A stretch of 64,000 nt of DNA from UBA2658 sp964617335. Its GTDB lineage: Bacteria; Bacillota; Clostridia; Oscillospirales; Oscillospiraceae. This document shows positions 16,334-24,776 of this stretch, piece after piece. Numbering within the stretch: position 1 is the stretch's first letter; the number at the start of each line of letters is the position of its first letter. The DNA lies in NCBI GenBank assembly GCA_964617335.1, contig CAZTXG010000001.1, positions 124,001 through 188,000 of the forward strand, given 5' to 3'. A program made the position numbers and the translations under genes. The notes under the pieces were generated by a model, which saw only the letters and a list, made by a program, of their open reading frames with translations, searched no databases and was not told the origin of the DNA.

Positions 16334-16498
16334 ATGAAAAAATACAGGTGCATCCCCTGCGCTTATATTTATGACCCCCAGCTGGGAGATCCCGATGGCG
16401 GAATCGCTCCCGGCACAGCCTTTGAGGATATTCCCGATGACTGGCAGTGCCCTATATGCTTTGTAGGAAAAGACGATTTTGAACCCGTAGAGGACTAA
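16334..16498 (+). CDS. rubredoxin
   Basis: 54 residues, too short for many gene callers. The protein begins M-K-K-Y-R-C-I-P-C-A-Y-I-Y-D-P and has the family core G-D-P-D-G-G-I-A-P-G-T-A-F-E-D-I-P-D-D-W, then C-P-I-C-F-V-G-K-D-D-F. Four cysteines (6, 9, 39, 42) bind one iron. The ATG at 16334 is nine bases after AGGAGG; the ATG at 16328 is too close. Odd: the glycine that normally follows each Cys pair is replaced, by Ala10 and Phe43. It is an electron carrier, often for oxygen or peroxide detoxification, standing between the M20 operon and an MFS gene. Confidence 0.93.
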   Translation: MKKYRCIPCAYIYDPQLGDPDGGIAPGTAFEDIPDDWQCPICFVGKDDFEPVED

Positions 16499-16566
16499 TA
16501 TAATTGTTAACTGCCTGCATGAAACCGGTTTCTTTATGAACAGAACTTTAGGGGGAGGAAGGGACA

Positions 16567-17598
16567 ATGTCACGGGGATATAAGCCCTGGCTCATGGTTT
16601 TTTCATATTCCACAGCACATTTTATTGTGGATTTTGCCTGCGCCTTTTTGATGTTTAGCAGCATTGCCGAAACACCGGAATGGTATGTATGTGTGCTGCT
16701 TTATAATTTCTGTGCCTTTGCCATGCAAATGCCCCTAGGTGCCTTGGCTGATGCCTGCAACAAAAACTTCTTGTTTGCAGCAGCCGGCTGCCTGCTTGTT
16801 GCCGCGGCTTTTGGCTTTACCCGCCTGCCTTATGCTGCTGCGGTTATTGCAGGCATTGGCAATGGTATGTTTCATATTGGCGGCGGCGTGGATGTTCTGA
16901 ATATCAGCGAGAAAAAAAGCAGCGCCCTGGGTATATTCGTATCCCCCGGAGCCTTCGGTATATATTTTGGAACAATTTTGGGCAAGGCCGGCGGTTTATC
17001 CCTGCCTTTTGTTTTGTCAGCCCTGCTTCTGGCTGTTGCATTCATCTTTTTTTCCCATCGTGCCCAAGGGGGGAAGTATCCTTTAAACGCCGAATTTTCC
17101 CTGCAAAGCGCTGCTTCTGCCCCCGCTATTATAGGGGCTTTCTGTCTGTTTCTTGTGGTATGCCTGCGCTCTCATGTAGGCCTGACCTTGCAGTTTCCGT
17201 GGAAAAGCAGCGGATATTGGGGCTTGGCATTAATCTGCGCTGTGGTGTTCGGAAAAATGGCCGGAGGCTTTGCGGCCGACAGGTTCGGCCTGCTTCGCAC
17301 ATCTGCTTTTTCTCTTGGCGCCGCCGCGGTATTGTTTCTTTTTCCCGATATACCGGTAGTGGGTGTGCTGTCTTTGCTGCTGTTTAATATGACAATGCCG
17401 ATTACCCTTTGGGCCATGGCAAAAATCTTCCCGTCTGCCAAGGGCTTTTCCTTCGGACTTTTGACATTTGGCCTGTTTATAGGCTTTTTGCCCAAGTATT
17501 TAGATTTAGGAATATCTGCAGCCCCTTGGGTTTTCGCCCTTCTGGCCGTTTTATCCTTGACCCTGCTTTATGTGGGCATACGAAAGGTCAAGCTATGA
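16567..17598 (+). CDS. MFS-type transporter
   Basis: 343 residues, shorter than the usual 400, with about 11 hydrophobic helices. An MFS-like loop motif follows helix 2 (P-L-G-A-L-A-D-A-C-N-K-N) and recurs in the second half (A-G-G-F-A-A-D-R-F-G). A Gly-rich helix contains G-I-G-N-G-M-F-H-I-G-G-G. Substrate unknown. Its stop overlaps the start of the next gene (ATGA), so the following small membrane protein is translationally coupled. A GGGGGAGGAAGG site precedes the ATG. Confidence 0.78.
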   Translation: MSRGYKPWLMVFSYSTAHFIVDFACAFLMFSSIAETPEWYVCVLLYNFCAFAMQMPLGALADACNKNFLFAAAGCLLVAAAFGFTRLPYAAAVIAGIGNGMFHIGGGVDVLNISEKKSSALGIFVSPGAFGIYFGTILGKAGGLSLPFVLSALLLAVAFIFFSHRAQGGKYPLNAEFSLQSAASAPAIIGAFCLFLVVCLRSHVGLTLQFPWKSSGYWGLALICAVVFGKMAGGFAADRFGLLRTSAFSLGAAAVLFLFPDIPVVGVLSLLLFNMTMPITLWAMAKIFPSAKGFSFGLLTFGLFIGFLPKYLDLGISAAPWVFALLAVLSLTLLYVGIRKVKL

Positions 17599-17942
17599 AC
17601 GCTAAACTGCTTTCCGCCCTTGGGATTTCGCTTTTACTTACACTGCTTTTTGAAGTTTGCTTCTTTTGGCTTACAGGTAAGCGCAACAAAAAAGACTTGC
17701 TGCTAGTCTGTCTGGTCAATATACTTACAAATCCTGTTGTGGTGCTTTTTTACTGGCTGGCTGTATTGTATACAAGTTTTAACAGTGTTATAGTGAAAAT
17801 ACTTCTTGAGTTTTCTGCAATATTGCTTGAGGCATACTATTACAAAAACTACGGCGAAAACTTCCGGCATCCTTTTGTTTTTTCTCTTTCCGCAAACATT
17901 ATCTCTTTTGGGCTAGGCTTTTTTATCCAACTTTTCATCTAA
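17595..17942 (+). CDS. small four-helix membrane protein of unknown function
   Basis: 115 residues with about four hydrophobic segments (L-L-S-A-L-G-I-S-L-L-L-T-L-L-F-E, L-V-C-L-V-N-I-L-T-N-P-V-V-V-L-F-Y-W and a C-terminal F-G-L-G-F-F-I-Q-L-F). A short basic loop G-K-R-N-K-K-D separates helices 1 and 2. I do not recognise a family. Its ATG overlaps the stop of the MFS gene, and a small secreted-type protein follows after 25 bases, so the three probably work together. Confidence 0.7.
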   Translation: MNAKLLSALGISLLLTLLFEVCFFWLTGKRNKKDLLLVCLVNILTNPVVVLFYWLAVLYTSFNSVIVKILLEFSAILLEAYYYKNYGENFRHPFVFSLSANIISFGLGFFIQLFI

Positions 17943-17967
17943 ACCATACTATTAGGGGGAAAATATT

Positions 17968-18165
17968 ATGAAACGCAGTATCTTATTATTACCGCTGGCG
18001 GCTCTCCTGTCCCTGATATTTCCTGTTACCGCATATGCCGATGTAATCGACGGGCCCTCGGTTTCAGTAATTGCCTCAGAAGGAGCTTTGCCAATAGTAA
18101 TTATCGTTTTGGTGGCCGTTTTGGCGATAGCCACGGTGCTTATTATTCGCAGGTTAAAAAAATAA
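17968..18165 (+). CDS. 65-residue signal-peptide plus single-helix membrane protein
   Basis: A signal-like N-terminus (K-R-S-I-L-L-L-P-L-A-A-L-L-S-L-I) ends in V-T-A-Y-A-D, a good cleavage site. About 18 polar residues follow (D-V-I-D-G-P-S-V-S-V-I-A-S-E-G), then one transmembrane helix ending in R-R-L-K-K. The start is behind AGGGGGAAAATATT. It would be a tiny type I membrane protein. No family recognised. It is the third gene of the MFS operon; bases 18166-18410 after it contain no gene. Confidence 0.65.
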   Translation: MKRSILLLPLAALLSLIFPVTAYADVIDGPSVSVIASEGALPIVIIVLVAVLAIATVLIIRRLKK

Positions 18166-18371
18166 AGTCAGGGCAATTTGCCCTCTCCCCTTTACGGAAA
18201 ATACGACGGTGTCCGGAGACATTAAAAGTCTCCAGAAACCCTTGCTGCAATGGGCATTTTGTCTATGCTTGGCAATTGTCGCGGAAAATGCTAAAGCGTG
18301 TCTGCCTGTCCCCTTGGGATGTGATAGATGCGCTTTGTGCGTTTTTAGGTAAAGTATTTATGTGCTAGTGA

Positions 18372-18377
18372 TATAAT
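18372..18377 (+). promoter_or_regulatory. -10 box before the DMT carrier
   Basis: TATAAT at 18372-18377 with no good -35 partner; 34 bases before the ATG. Confidence 0.4.
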
Positions 18378-18410
18378 TGCTAAATCAAAGTATAGGAATC
18401 GAGGCATATT

Positions 18411-18824
18411 ATGTGGATTGCATTTGCACTGGCATCAGCTCTTTTTGCCGGAATTGTTTCAATGCTGGCAAAAATCGGAATTAGAAACACAGACTCAAAT
18501 TTAGCAACGGCACTTCGCACGATTGTTGTTCTTGTTTTTTCATGGATAATGTTTTTTGCCGTCGGTTCCCAGTCTGCTCTTTGGGATATAAGCCCAAAAG
18601 GTCTTGTATTTCTTGTGTTGCCCGGACTTGCCGCCGGCGCTTCTTGGCTGTGCTATTTTAGGGTCTTGCAGGAGGGTCCGGCAAGCGTTGTTGTACCTAT
18701 TGATAAACTCAGTATTTTGGTAACAGTCACCTTTGGATATTTTGCTTTCCACGAAAAACTCAGCAAAAAGGCAATCCTTGGGCTTATTATGATTATCGCC
18801 GGAACACTAAGTCTGTTGTTATAA
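18411..18824 (+). CDS. half-size EamA/DMT-family transporter
   Basis: 137 residues, about five helices, corresponding to one EamA repeat. It has typical features: A-L-A-S-A-L-F-A-G-I-V-S-M-L-A-K at the start, L-P-G-L-A-A-G-A-S-W-L-C-Y-F-R-V-L, and V-V-P-I-D-K-L-S-I-L-V-T-V. Such short carriers work as dimers and move small metabolites. The start is an ATG nine bases after GAGG. It stands alone between non-coding stretches; the substrate is unknown. Confidence 0.82.
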   Translation: MWIAFALASALFAGIVSMLAKIGIRNTDSNLATALRTIVVLVFSWIMFFAVGSQSALWDISPKGLVFLVLPGLAAGASWLCYFRVLQEGPASVVVPIDKLSILVTVTFGYFAFHEKLSKKAILGLIMIIAGTLSLLL

Positions 18825-19037
18825 TATTAAAAAACAGCTAAGTTTGGTCTTTATAGTAAACAAAGGCCAGTTCACACCGGAGAATCTGCCTATAGTTTTG
18901 TTGAAAATATAAGTTTCCCCCTCTTTCCTGCAATATGTACTTGAAAAAAAGTATCAAAAGAGTTACAATTAGCCAAATAGGTAGTCAACCAATCGAAACG
19001 GCTGCCCCCCAAGCGCGGCGAAAGGAAAACACAAAGC

Positions 19038-20306
19038 ATGATAAGCGATACTTTTTTACATAACAAAACCTCAGCTAAACGAATTTTGGCTCTGTGCCTT
19101 GCCCTTGTTCTCTCCTTTTCCATGCTCTCAACAGGCGTATCCGCCGTTAGCCAGCAGGAGCTTGACGCACTAAAAGCTAAACAAAGTGACCTTGCCCGCC
19201 AAAAATCTGAGGTTCAGGCTCAGGCAAGCGCTCTGCAAGACGAGCTTAGCGAAAAAAACCAGCAGCTGGACCTGCTTTCCCAAGAAATTGAGCTGACCGT
19301 GGAAGAGATTGATACCCTTAACCAACTCATAGCCTCTTACACAAGCGCAGTTGCTCAAATGGAAGATGAGCTTGCGAGAAGCAGGCTGGAGGAAGAAAAG
19401 GCAGTGGAGCATTTTCACACCCGTATGCGTGCAATGGAGGAAAACGGCTCCGTCTCCTACATTGCAATTCTCTTTAAAGCAAGCTCCTTTACTGATTTAT
19501 TAAGCAGGATAAACTGCATTGAGGAAATAAGCAGACATGACAACGAGCTTATAGATAATGTAAGAGCTGCCCAAAAGCTGGTTGAAGAAAATAAGGCGGC
19601 CACAGAAGCTCAAATTGCAATTCAGCAAGAGGCTGTTGAGGAATATCAAAAAAAGCAGGATGAGCTATTGGCTCAGCAGGCTGAAGTTGAAGCCGTGCTG
19701 GCATCTCTTTCCGCAGACTCTGCCGAATACCAGCAGCAGCTTGAAACAATCGTCTCTATGCAGACAACTTTAAGCGGTCAGGTAAGCACAATGACAACTG
19801 CCCTTGAGGAGTTAAAGCGCCTTCAGGCAGAGCAAAACGCAATGCAGGACATCAATAACTCAACAGGCAGCGACAGCACAGGCGGCACTGGAAATACAGG
19901 TGGTTCTACATGGTACGGCGATGGGACAAGCACCGCAACGGGCATGGACATAGTTAATTATGCTCAAAGCTTTTTGGGTGTGCCCTATGTCTACGGCGGC
20001 ACCTCCCCCTCCGGCTTTGACTGCTCCGGACTTATTTATTACTGCTACACCTACTACGGCTATTCTGTTTACCGCACTGCCGCCACCTTAGCCTACAACG
20101 GCACTGCCGTTTCAAAAGACAATCTCCAGGCGGGAGATGTAATTTTATTCACATCCTCCGGCGGAGGATACATAGGCCATTGCGGCATTTACGTTGGCGG
20201 AGGGCAGTTTATCCACGCGCCCCACACCGGCGATGTTGTTAAGTTTTCCAGTCTCTCTGACAGCTACTACTCACAGCACTACTACGGTGCAAGAAGGATT
20301 GTATAG
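19038..20306 (+). CDS. CwlO-like NlpC/P60 peptidoglycan endopeptidase with coiled coil
   Basis: 422 residues. A signal peptide (residues 14-36, I-L-A-L-C-L-A-L-V-L-S-F-S) is followed by a long coiled coil at about 38-275, a Gly/Ser/Thr linker and a C-terminal NlpC/P60 domain. Catalytic residues are visible: Cys in G-F-D-C-S-G-L-I, His in I-G-H-C-G-I-Y and a further His in F-I-H-A-P-H. This is the layout of B. subtilis CwlO and related DL-endopeptidases, controlled by FtsEX through the coiled coil. It cuts stem peptides during growth. The ribosome site (AAAGGAAAA) is modest. A strong terminator follows. Confidence 0.93.
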   Translation: MISDTFLHNKTSAKRILALCLALVLSFSMLSTGVSAVSQQELDALKAKQSDLARQKSEVQAQASALQDELSEKNQQLDLLSQEIELTVEEIDTLNQLIASYTSAVAQMEDELARSRLEEEKAVEHFHTRMRAMEENGSVSYIAILFKASSFTDLLSRINCIEEISRHDNELIDNVRAAQKLVEENKAATEAQIAIQQEAVEEYQKKQDELLAQQAEVEAVLASLSADSAEYQQQLETIVSMQTTLSGQVSTMTTALEELKRLQAEQNAMQDINNSTGSDSTGGTGNTGGSTWYGDGTSTATGMDIVNYAQSFLGVPYVYGGTSPSGFDCSGLIYYCYTYYGYSVYRTAATLAYNGTAVSKDNLQAGDVILFTSSGGGYIGHCGIYVGGGQFIHAPHTGDVVKFSSLSDSYYSQHYYGARRIV

Positions 20307-20323
20307 TAAAAGTTAATCCCTTT

Positions 20324-20372
20324 AAAACACTAAAGCATCCCCGCATACAGCGGAGATGCTTTAGTGTTTTTC
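20324..20372 (+). terminator. terminator of the NlpC/P60 gene
   Basis: 16-base arms AAAACACTAAAGCATC (20324-20339) and its complement (20355-20370), with extra GC pairing in the loop and TTTT at the 3' side. Confidence 0.93.
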
Positions 20373-20438
20373 AATGGCCTTAGTATAATATTGGGGCAAA
20401 TTTTTCTGTCCGGACTTTTCGTTTATGCTAAACTATAT

Positions 20439-20494
20439 GTATTTATGGGGGTATTTTTTCATGGGTCTTTATCTTTTATTTCCCCCATAAATAC
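20439..20494. repeat. 13-bp perfect inverted repeat with 30-base loop
   Basis: GTATTTATGGGGG (20439-20451) and CCCCCATAAATAC (20482-20494) between convergent transcripts. It could be an additional terminator or roadblock for the hypA operon, but there is no T-run after either arm. Confidence 0.6.
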
Positions 20495-20517
20495 CAATGA
20501 CTGAAAAACCTTTGCAG

Positions 20518-20862
20518 TTAGACTGCCACAATTTCCTTAATCATCAGCTCCTGCCCGCTTAAAGCCGTCAGACGCTCATTGTTACCGCAATCGGGACAGC
20601 GCAGGTCATGGGCATAGGCATTGAAGCGCTGATTGCAGTTCTCGCACTGGACAAGTCCGGGGATAATTTCCATCTCCATCTTCGTATCCTGAAATCTGGT
20701 TTTATAGACTGCCGCGGGAAAGCACTCCTCCATATAGTGGGGGACAACACCGGAAAGCTCCCCCACCTGAAGGACAATTTTCTCCACACGGCTAAGTCCC
20801 TCATCTTCCATAATCTGTTCAATGGTGCGAAGCATAGAGCTTATAATTCCCACTTCATGCAT
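20518..20862 (-). CDS. hypA: HypA-like hydrogenase nickel-insertion/zinc-ribbon protein
   Basis: 114 residues. It begins M-H-E, the nickel-binding N-terminus of HypA, followed by the family helix (I-I-S-S-M-L-R-T-I-E-Q-I-M) and L-Q-V-G-E-L-S-G-V-V. The zinc site has C-E-N-C and C-P-D-C. HypA delivers nickel to [NiFe] hydrogenases or urease, yet no nickel enzyme or hypBCDEF is in this window. Nine bases separate it from the large oxidoreductase, so it belongs to that operon and may act as its accessory protein. Confidence 0.85.
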   Translation of the reverse strand: MHEVGIISSMLRTIEQIMEDEGLSRVEKIVLQVGELSGVVPHYMEECFPAAVYKTRFQDTKMEMEIIPGLVQCENCNQRFNAYAHDLRCPDCGNNERLTALSGQELMIKEIVAV

Positions 20863-20871
20863 AGGTCTCTC

Positions 20872-23565
20872 CTATCTTTCGCCGCGAAGGGGTTTTGCGG
20901 CTATGGTGACACCGCGCTTTACCACGTGCTTTGCAACGGCGAAGGGGAGCTTTTCAAATTTTGAGGAAAAGACATCATATTTTTTCTCCATGCGAATAGC
21001 GTCAAAGTTGCACTTGGTAGTGCATTGTCCGCAGCCGATGCATAGATATTCGTCTACCTTGGTAGAGCCGCAGCTCAGGCAGCGGGCAGTTTCACGGCGA
21101 AGCTGCTCCTCTGTAAAGGTAACTCTGGTGTCGCCGAAGCTCTTTGCCTTGGCAGCATTATACCCCGGAACCTGACGGGCACCGCTGTCAAAGCTGCCTG
21201 TGGATATTAGAGCGTTGTCCCTATCTAAGGCACGGTAGATACGGCGGTCACGGCCCAAGGTCAGGCTTTGTCCCTCGTGTACCTGACGGTGCAGAGAAAT
21301 TGCGCCCTCCTTGCCGGCGGCTATAGCGTCAATAACAAAGCTCGGGCCTGTAAACACGTCTCCGCCTGCAAAAATGTCGGGTTCTCCTGTCTGATAAGTA
21401 AAGGGGTCGGCCTTAACAGTGCCGTCCGGGTTAAATTCCACATTGCTGCCCTTCAAAAGCTCGTTCCAAAGGATGGTCTGGCCCACAGCCACAAGCACAT
21501 TTTCACACTCAATTTGCAGGGTTTGGTTTTCGTCATAAAGGGGAGAAAAGTTCCCGTTTTCATCCAGTACACGGGTGCATTTTATAAGGGTAACACCCCG
21601 AACCCGTCCGGACTCGTCGCTGAGGATTTCCTTGGGTCCCCAGCCGGCTAGAAGCTCCATGCCCTCTTCCTCGGCCTGGGCCACCTCATCTGCCGCAGCA
21701 GGCATTTTTTCCCGCTCCTCAAGGCAGACCATGCGCACAGAACCATCCCCCACACGAAGGGCTGTTCTCGCTACGTCCACGGCCACATTGCCGCCGCCGA
21801 TAACTAGGCTGCGGCCGGACAGGCTTATGTCTTTGCCTTGATTTAAGTCACTCATGAGATGTATGCCGGAATACACACCTTCGGCAGTTTCGCCGGCAAT
21901 TCCCAAGGCACGGCTGCCCTGTGCGCCTATGGCCACATAAAAGCCCTTATAACCTTCACGGCGCAATTCGTTAATGGTGATATCCTTACCCACCTCAATG
22001 CCGCAGCGGAAGTCCACACCCATCTCTTTTAGTATGTCAATTTCCGCCTGAACCACGTCTTTTTCCAGCCGGAAGCCGGGAATGGCATTCATCATCATGC
22101 CGCCGGGTCTTGAGGCCTTGTCAAACACTGTGGGCTTATAGCCCCTTTCGGCCAAAAAGAAGGCACAGCTCATACCGGCAGGACCGGCACCGATGATGGC
22201 GATCTTTTCCTCATAGGGCTTACCCTGAGGATTGCGCATAGGCGGCACATAACGGGTTTCGGCCTTAAGGTCGTGGTCAGCTATAAAGCGCTTTACCTCG
22301 TCAATGGCCACAGCCTCGTCAATATTGCCCCTTGTGCATTCGGTTTCACAGCGGTGGTTGCAAATTCTTCCGCAGACAGCGGGAAAGGGGTTTTCACGTT
22401 TAATTAAGGCAAGGGCATCTGTATACCTGCCCTCTGCCGCCAGGCGCAGATAACCCTGAACCGCAATATGGGCAGGACAGGCAGTTTTGCAGGGGGCTGT
22501 GCCGCTGGAGACAGTGTCTTCACGATTTTCTCTATAGTTTATATCCCAGTCGGCCTCGCTCCATTTGTCTTTTGTTACCTTCTTATAACGAGGCTCTGGG
22601 GTCAAAGGTGTTTTTGTATGGAGTCTTTGTCCCATTTTAAGAGCGTTGCCGGGGCAGACCTCTACGCACTGACCGCAGGCCACGCAGGCTTCTTCATCAA
22701 TTTTCGCAATAAAATTAGAGCGAACCGCATCTCTTGCCCCAAACATAAGCCCAACCCGCAGACCAAAGCAGGAGCAGCCGCAGCAGTTGCAGATAGAGTC
22801 AGACTCTCCGGGTTCGTTAATGTTGGGCAGGCAGTGCATAAGTCCGTTTTCCTCGGCACGGCGGAGCAAATCTTCGGCCTCCTGCCGGCTGACATAATGG
22901 GCCTTGCCTGTCTCGGCATAGTATTCGGCTGCCGGACCTAAATGCAGACACATATCCTGCTCTAAATGGCCGCAACCCTCCCCTATGATTCGGCGGGAGG
23001 CACGGCAGGAGCAGTCAGAAACACTGTAAACATCAAACTTATCCAAATAATAAGATAGGCGCTCATAAGGAACCGCTTGGGCATTGCCCTCAATGGAGGA
23101 TTCGATGGGAAAAACACGCATCAGGCTGGAACCCATGGGCAAAGTGGTGGCCAGATGCGCAGCTGTATTGGCCGTGTATTCGTTAAATGCCTTGCCTATG
23201 ATGGGATGCTTTTCTAATTGCTCCCTGTTTCCCACCATGCGCTCTAATGTGCCCGGGGCAAAAATCTCCACATAGCAACGCTCCAGACCGTCTTCCCTGT
23301 CCTGCCAGATAGTGAAGACACCGCTATCTGCAAGCTCGTGGGCCAGACGCTGGGTTTCCTCATAGCTCTTACCGCATTTTTTTGACAAATAGGCAATGGT
23401 GCGGGGCTTGCGCAGACCGCAGACCAAAGCCACATCTGCCTGCTCGTCTGTTACAACACAATCAAGACAGTAGTATTCCGGAGAATCTTCAGTTATTTTG
23501 TTTAACATACCGGGTACTCCGCCGATCATACGGGCAAGCTTTACAATTTTTGGCCTCATACTCAT
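20872..23565 (-). CDS. GltD-like FAD/NAD(P) oxidoreductase with multiple Fe-S domains
   Basis: 897 residues from an ATG seven bases after CAGGAGG. Order: an N-terminal helical/winged part (1-170); a cysteine-rich part (C185, C187, C198, C206, and C-N-C-C-G-C-S-C near 259-266); a [4Fe-4S] ferredoxin (C-V-A-C-G-Q-C-V-E-V-C-P, 294-305); a GltD-type Fe-S domain (C-K-T-A-C-P to C-E-T-E-C, about 359-410); FAD site I-I-G-A-G-P-A-G (457-464); NAD(P) site V-I-G-G-G-N-V-A-V-D near 600; and a last [4Fe-4S] motif (C-I-G-C-G-Q-C-T-T-K-C). It probably moves electrons between NAD(P)H and ferredoxin or a bound partner. It forms an operon with hypA and is divergent from a LysR gene. Confidence 0.87.
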   Translation of the reverse strand: MSMRPKIVKLARMIGGVPGMLNKITEDSPEYYCLDCVVTDEQADVALVCGLRKPRTIAYLSKKCGKSYEETQRLAHELADSGVFTIWQDREDGLERCYVEIFAPGTLERMVGNREQLEKHPIIGKAFNEYTANTAAHLATTLPMGSSLMRVFPIESSIEGNAQAVPYERLSYYLDKFDVYSVSDCSCRASRRIIGEGCGHLEQDMCLHLGPAAEYYAETGKAHYVSRQEAEDLLRRAEENGLMHCLPNINEPGESDSICNCCGCSCFGLRVGLMFGARDAVRSNFIAKIDEEACVACGQCVEVCPGNALKMGQRLHTKTPLTPEPRYKKVTKDKWSEADWDINYRENREDTVSSGTAPCKTACPAHIAVQGYLRLAAEGRYTDALALIKRENPFPAVCGRICNHRCETECTRGNIDEAVAIDEVKRFIADHDLKAETRYVPPMRNPQGKPYEEKIAIIGAGPAGMSCAFFLAERGYKPTVFDKASRPGGMMMNAIPGFRLEKDVVQAEIDILKEMGVDFRCGIEVGKDITINELRREGYKGFYVAIGAQGSRALGIAGETAEGVYSGIHLMSDLNQGKDISLSGRSLVIGGGNVAVDVARTALRVGDGSVRMVCLEEREKMPAAADEVAQAEEEGMELLAGWGPKEILSDESGRVRGVTLIKCTRVLDENGNFSPLYDENQTLQIECENVLVAVGQTILWNELLKGSNVEFNPDGTVKADPFTYQTGEPDIFAGGDVFTGPSFVIDAIAAGKEGAISLHRQVHEGQSLTLGRDRRIYRALDRDNALISTGSFDSGARQVPGYNAAKAKSFGDTRVTFTEEQLRRETARCLSCGSTKVDEYLCIGCGQCTTKCNFDAIRMEKKYDVFSSKFEKLPFAVAKHVVKRGVTIAAKPLRGER

Positions 23566-23651
23566 AGAAAAACCTCCTGATAGTAGTTTTATTGCTAATT
23601 TAATGATAAAATAAAAACAAAGATAATAAAAGCAACAAAAGTGTTTTTAGA

Positions 23652-23668
23652 TACAAGGATTCCTTGTA
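23652..23668. promoter_or_regulatory. palindrome in the LysR/oxidoreductase intergenic region (putative LysR site)
   Basis: TACAAGGA, T, TCCTTGTA: a perfect 17-base palindrome 36 bases before the LysR start and about 87 bases before the oxidoreductase start, a typical place for a LysR-family site. Confidence 0.6.
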
Positions 23669-23703
23669 GAATGGAGTCGAATACTACAAAGACTGGAGGG
23701 CAT

Positions 23704-24606
23704 ATGCAGTTACATACAATTCATCGCTTCCTGCAGCTCTGTGAGGACAAAAATATGCTGCACTGCAGCCAGCGGCTGAACATCAGCCAGCAGGGCTTAA
23801 GCCGAAACATTCGGGCTATGGAAGAAGAGCTGGGTGTCAGCTTATTTGTGCGAAACAGCCGCGGTGTCAGCTTAACCCCCGAAGGGGAAATGGTTCTGCC
23901 ATATTTTGAGGAAATTTGGCGGCAGTATGACTGCGCTTGCGCCGCCCTGCGCAGCCGAAACAAAAGCCAGCCCTTGCATCTGGGCTTCACATTTTCCTCT
24001 ATTTATGCCACAGGGCTAAACTTTGTGCTAAACTATCAGACGCTTCATCCGGAGGCCTCGATTCAAATCAGCAGTATGTCTAATGACAGCTGTGAGCAGC
24101 GGCTTTTAGAGGGCAGCCTTGATGCCGCATTTATTACCTATCCCCAGCATTCCGACCAATTTAAAACCATACTTGTGTTTGAAAGTCCGGTCTGTGCCGT
24201 GCTAAACCGAGAACACCGTCTGGCAGACAGAGCTTCCATCAATTTGGATGATTTAGTGGGAGAAACCATATTCATGCCCAACGGACAATACCGAATGCGT
24301 CAGCTTTTTGATGCTTGTTTCCAGCATATGCACAGCCGCTTTAAAAATGTCTTTTCCTCCGGTGAACACATGGAGTATATCAAGCTGCCTATTTCAGTTT
24401 CCGGTGTTGCTCTGACCTTTGATTATTTGTGCGGTAATCTTCCGCCGGAACTTGTTAAAATTCCCATGGAGGAAGATTTTCCAAACCGCATCTATTTTTG
24501 CGTAAACAAAAACCGGCCTTCAGGCCGGCAACTGGATGATTTTACACAATATGTTAAAGATACTCTTGGTATTCGTGAAAACCTAGAGGATGAAAGCATA
24601 ATATAA
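23704..24606 (+). CDS. LysR-family transcriptional regulator
   Basis: 300 residues. The ATG at 23704 follows GGAGGG and gives the standard start M-Q-L-H-T-I-H-R-F-L-Q-L-C; in-frame starts further up (23641, 23671) add unconserved residues. Winged helix-turn-helix at 1-62 (L-N-I-S-Q-Q-G-L-S-R-N-I-R-A-M-E-E-E-L), then the periplasmic-binding-like effector domain. It is divergent from the oxidoreductase-hypA operon, which it probably controls. Ligand unknown. Confidence 0.92.
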   Translation: MQLHTIHRFLQLCEDKNMLHCSQRLNISQQGLSRNIRAMEEELGVSLFVRNSRGVSLTPEGEMVLPYFEEIWRQYDCACAALRSRNKSQPLHLGFTFSSIYATGLNFVLNYQTLHPEASIQISSMSNDSCEQRLLEGSLDAAFITYPQHSDQFKTILVFESPVCAVLNREHRLADRASINLDDLVGETIFMPNGQYRMRQLFDACFQHMHSRFKNVFSSGEHMEYIKLPISVSGVALTFDYLCGNLPPELVKIPMEEDFPNRIYFCVNKNRPSGRQLDDFTQYVKDTLGIRENLEDESII

Positions 24607-24776
24607 CACAATATTTATAAGCTTCCCTACAATGCCCTTGGCTATGGGAAAAGCCCTTCATTGCGGATTTTCATGGGGTGAATTCCGGGGTTTTTATTGC
24701 CAAAGCGGCAATATCAGAAAAGTCCTAAGTGAATCGTTTTTAATAAGATAAATAAAATGGTGGTGTAATAACAAGT

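Noticed and set aside
18825..19037. cyclic di-AMP riboswitch before the NlpC/P60 gene
   Set aside because: The conserved motif and pairings of the ydaO class could not be found.
20439..20494. ends of an insertion sequence or MITE
   Set aside because: No transposase, no target duplication and only one copy seen in the window.
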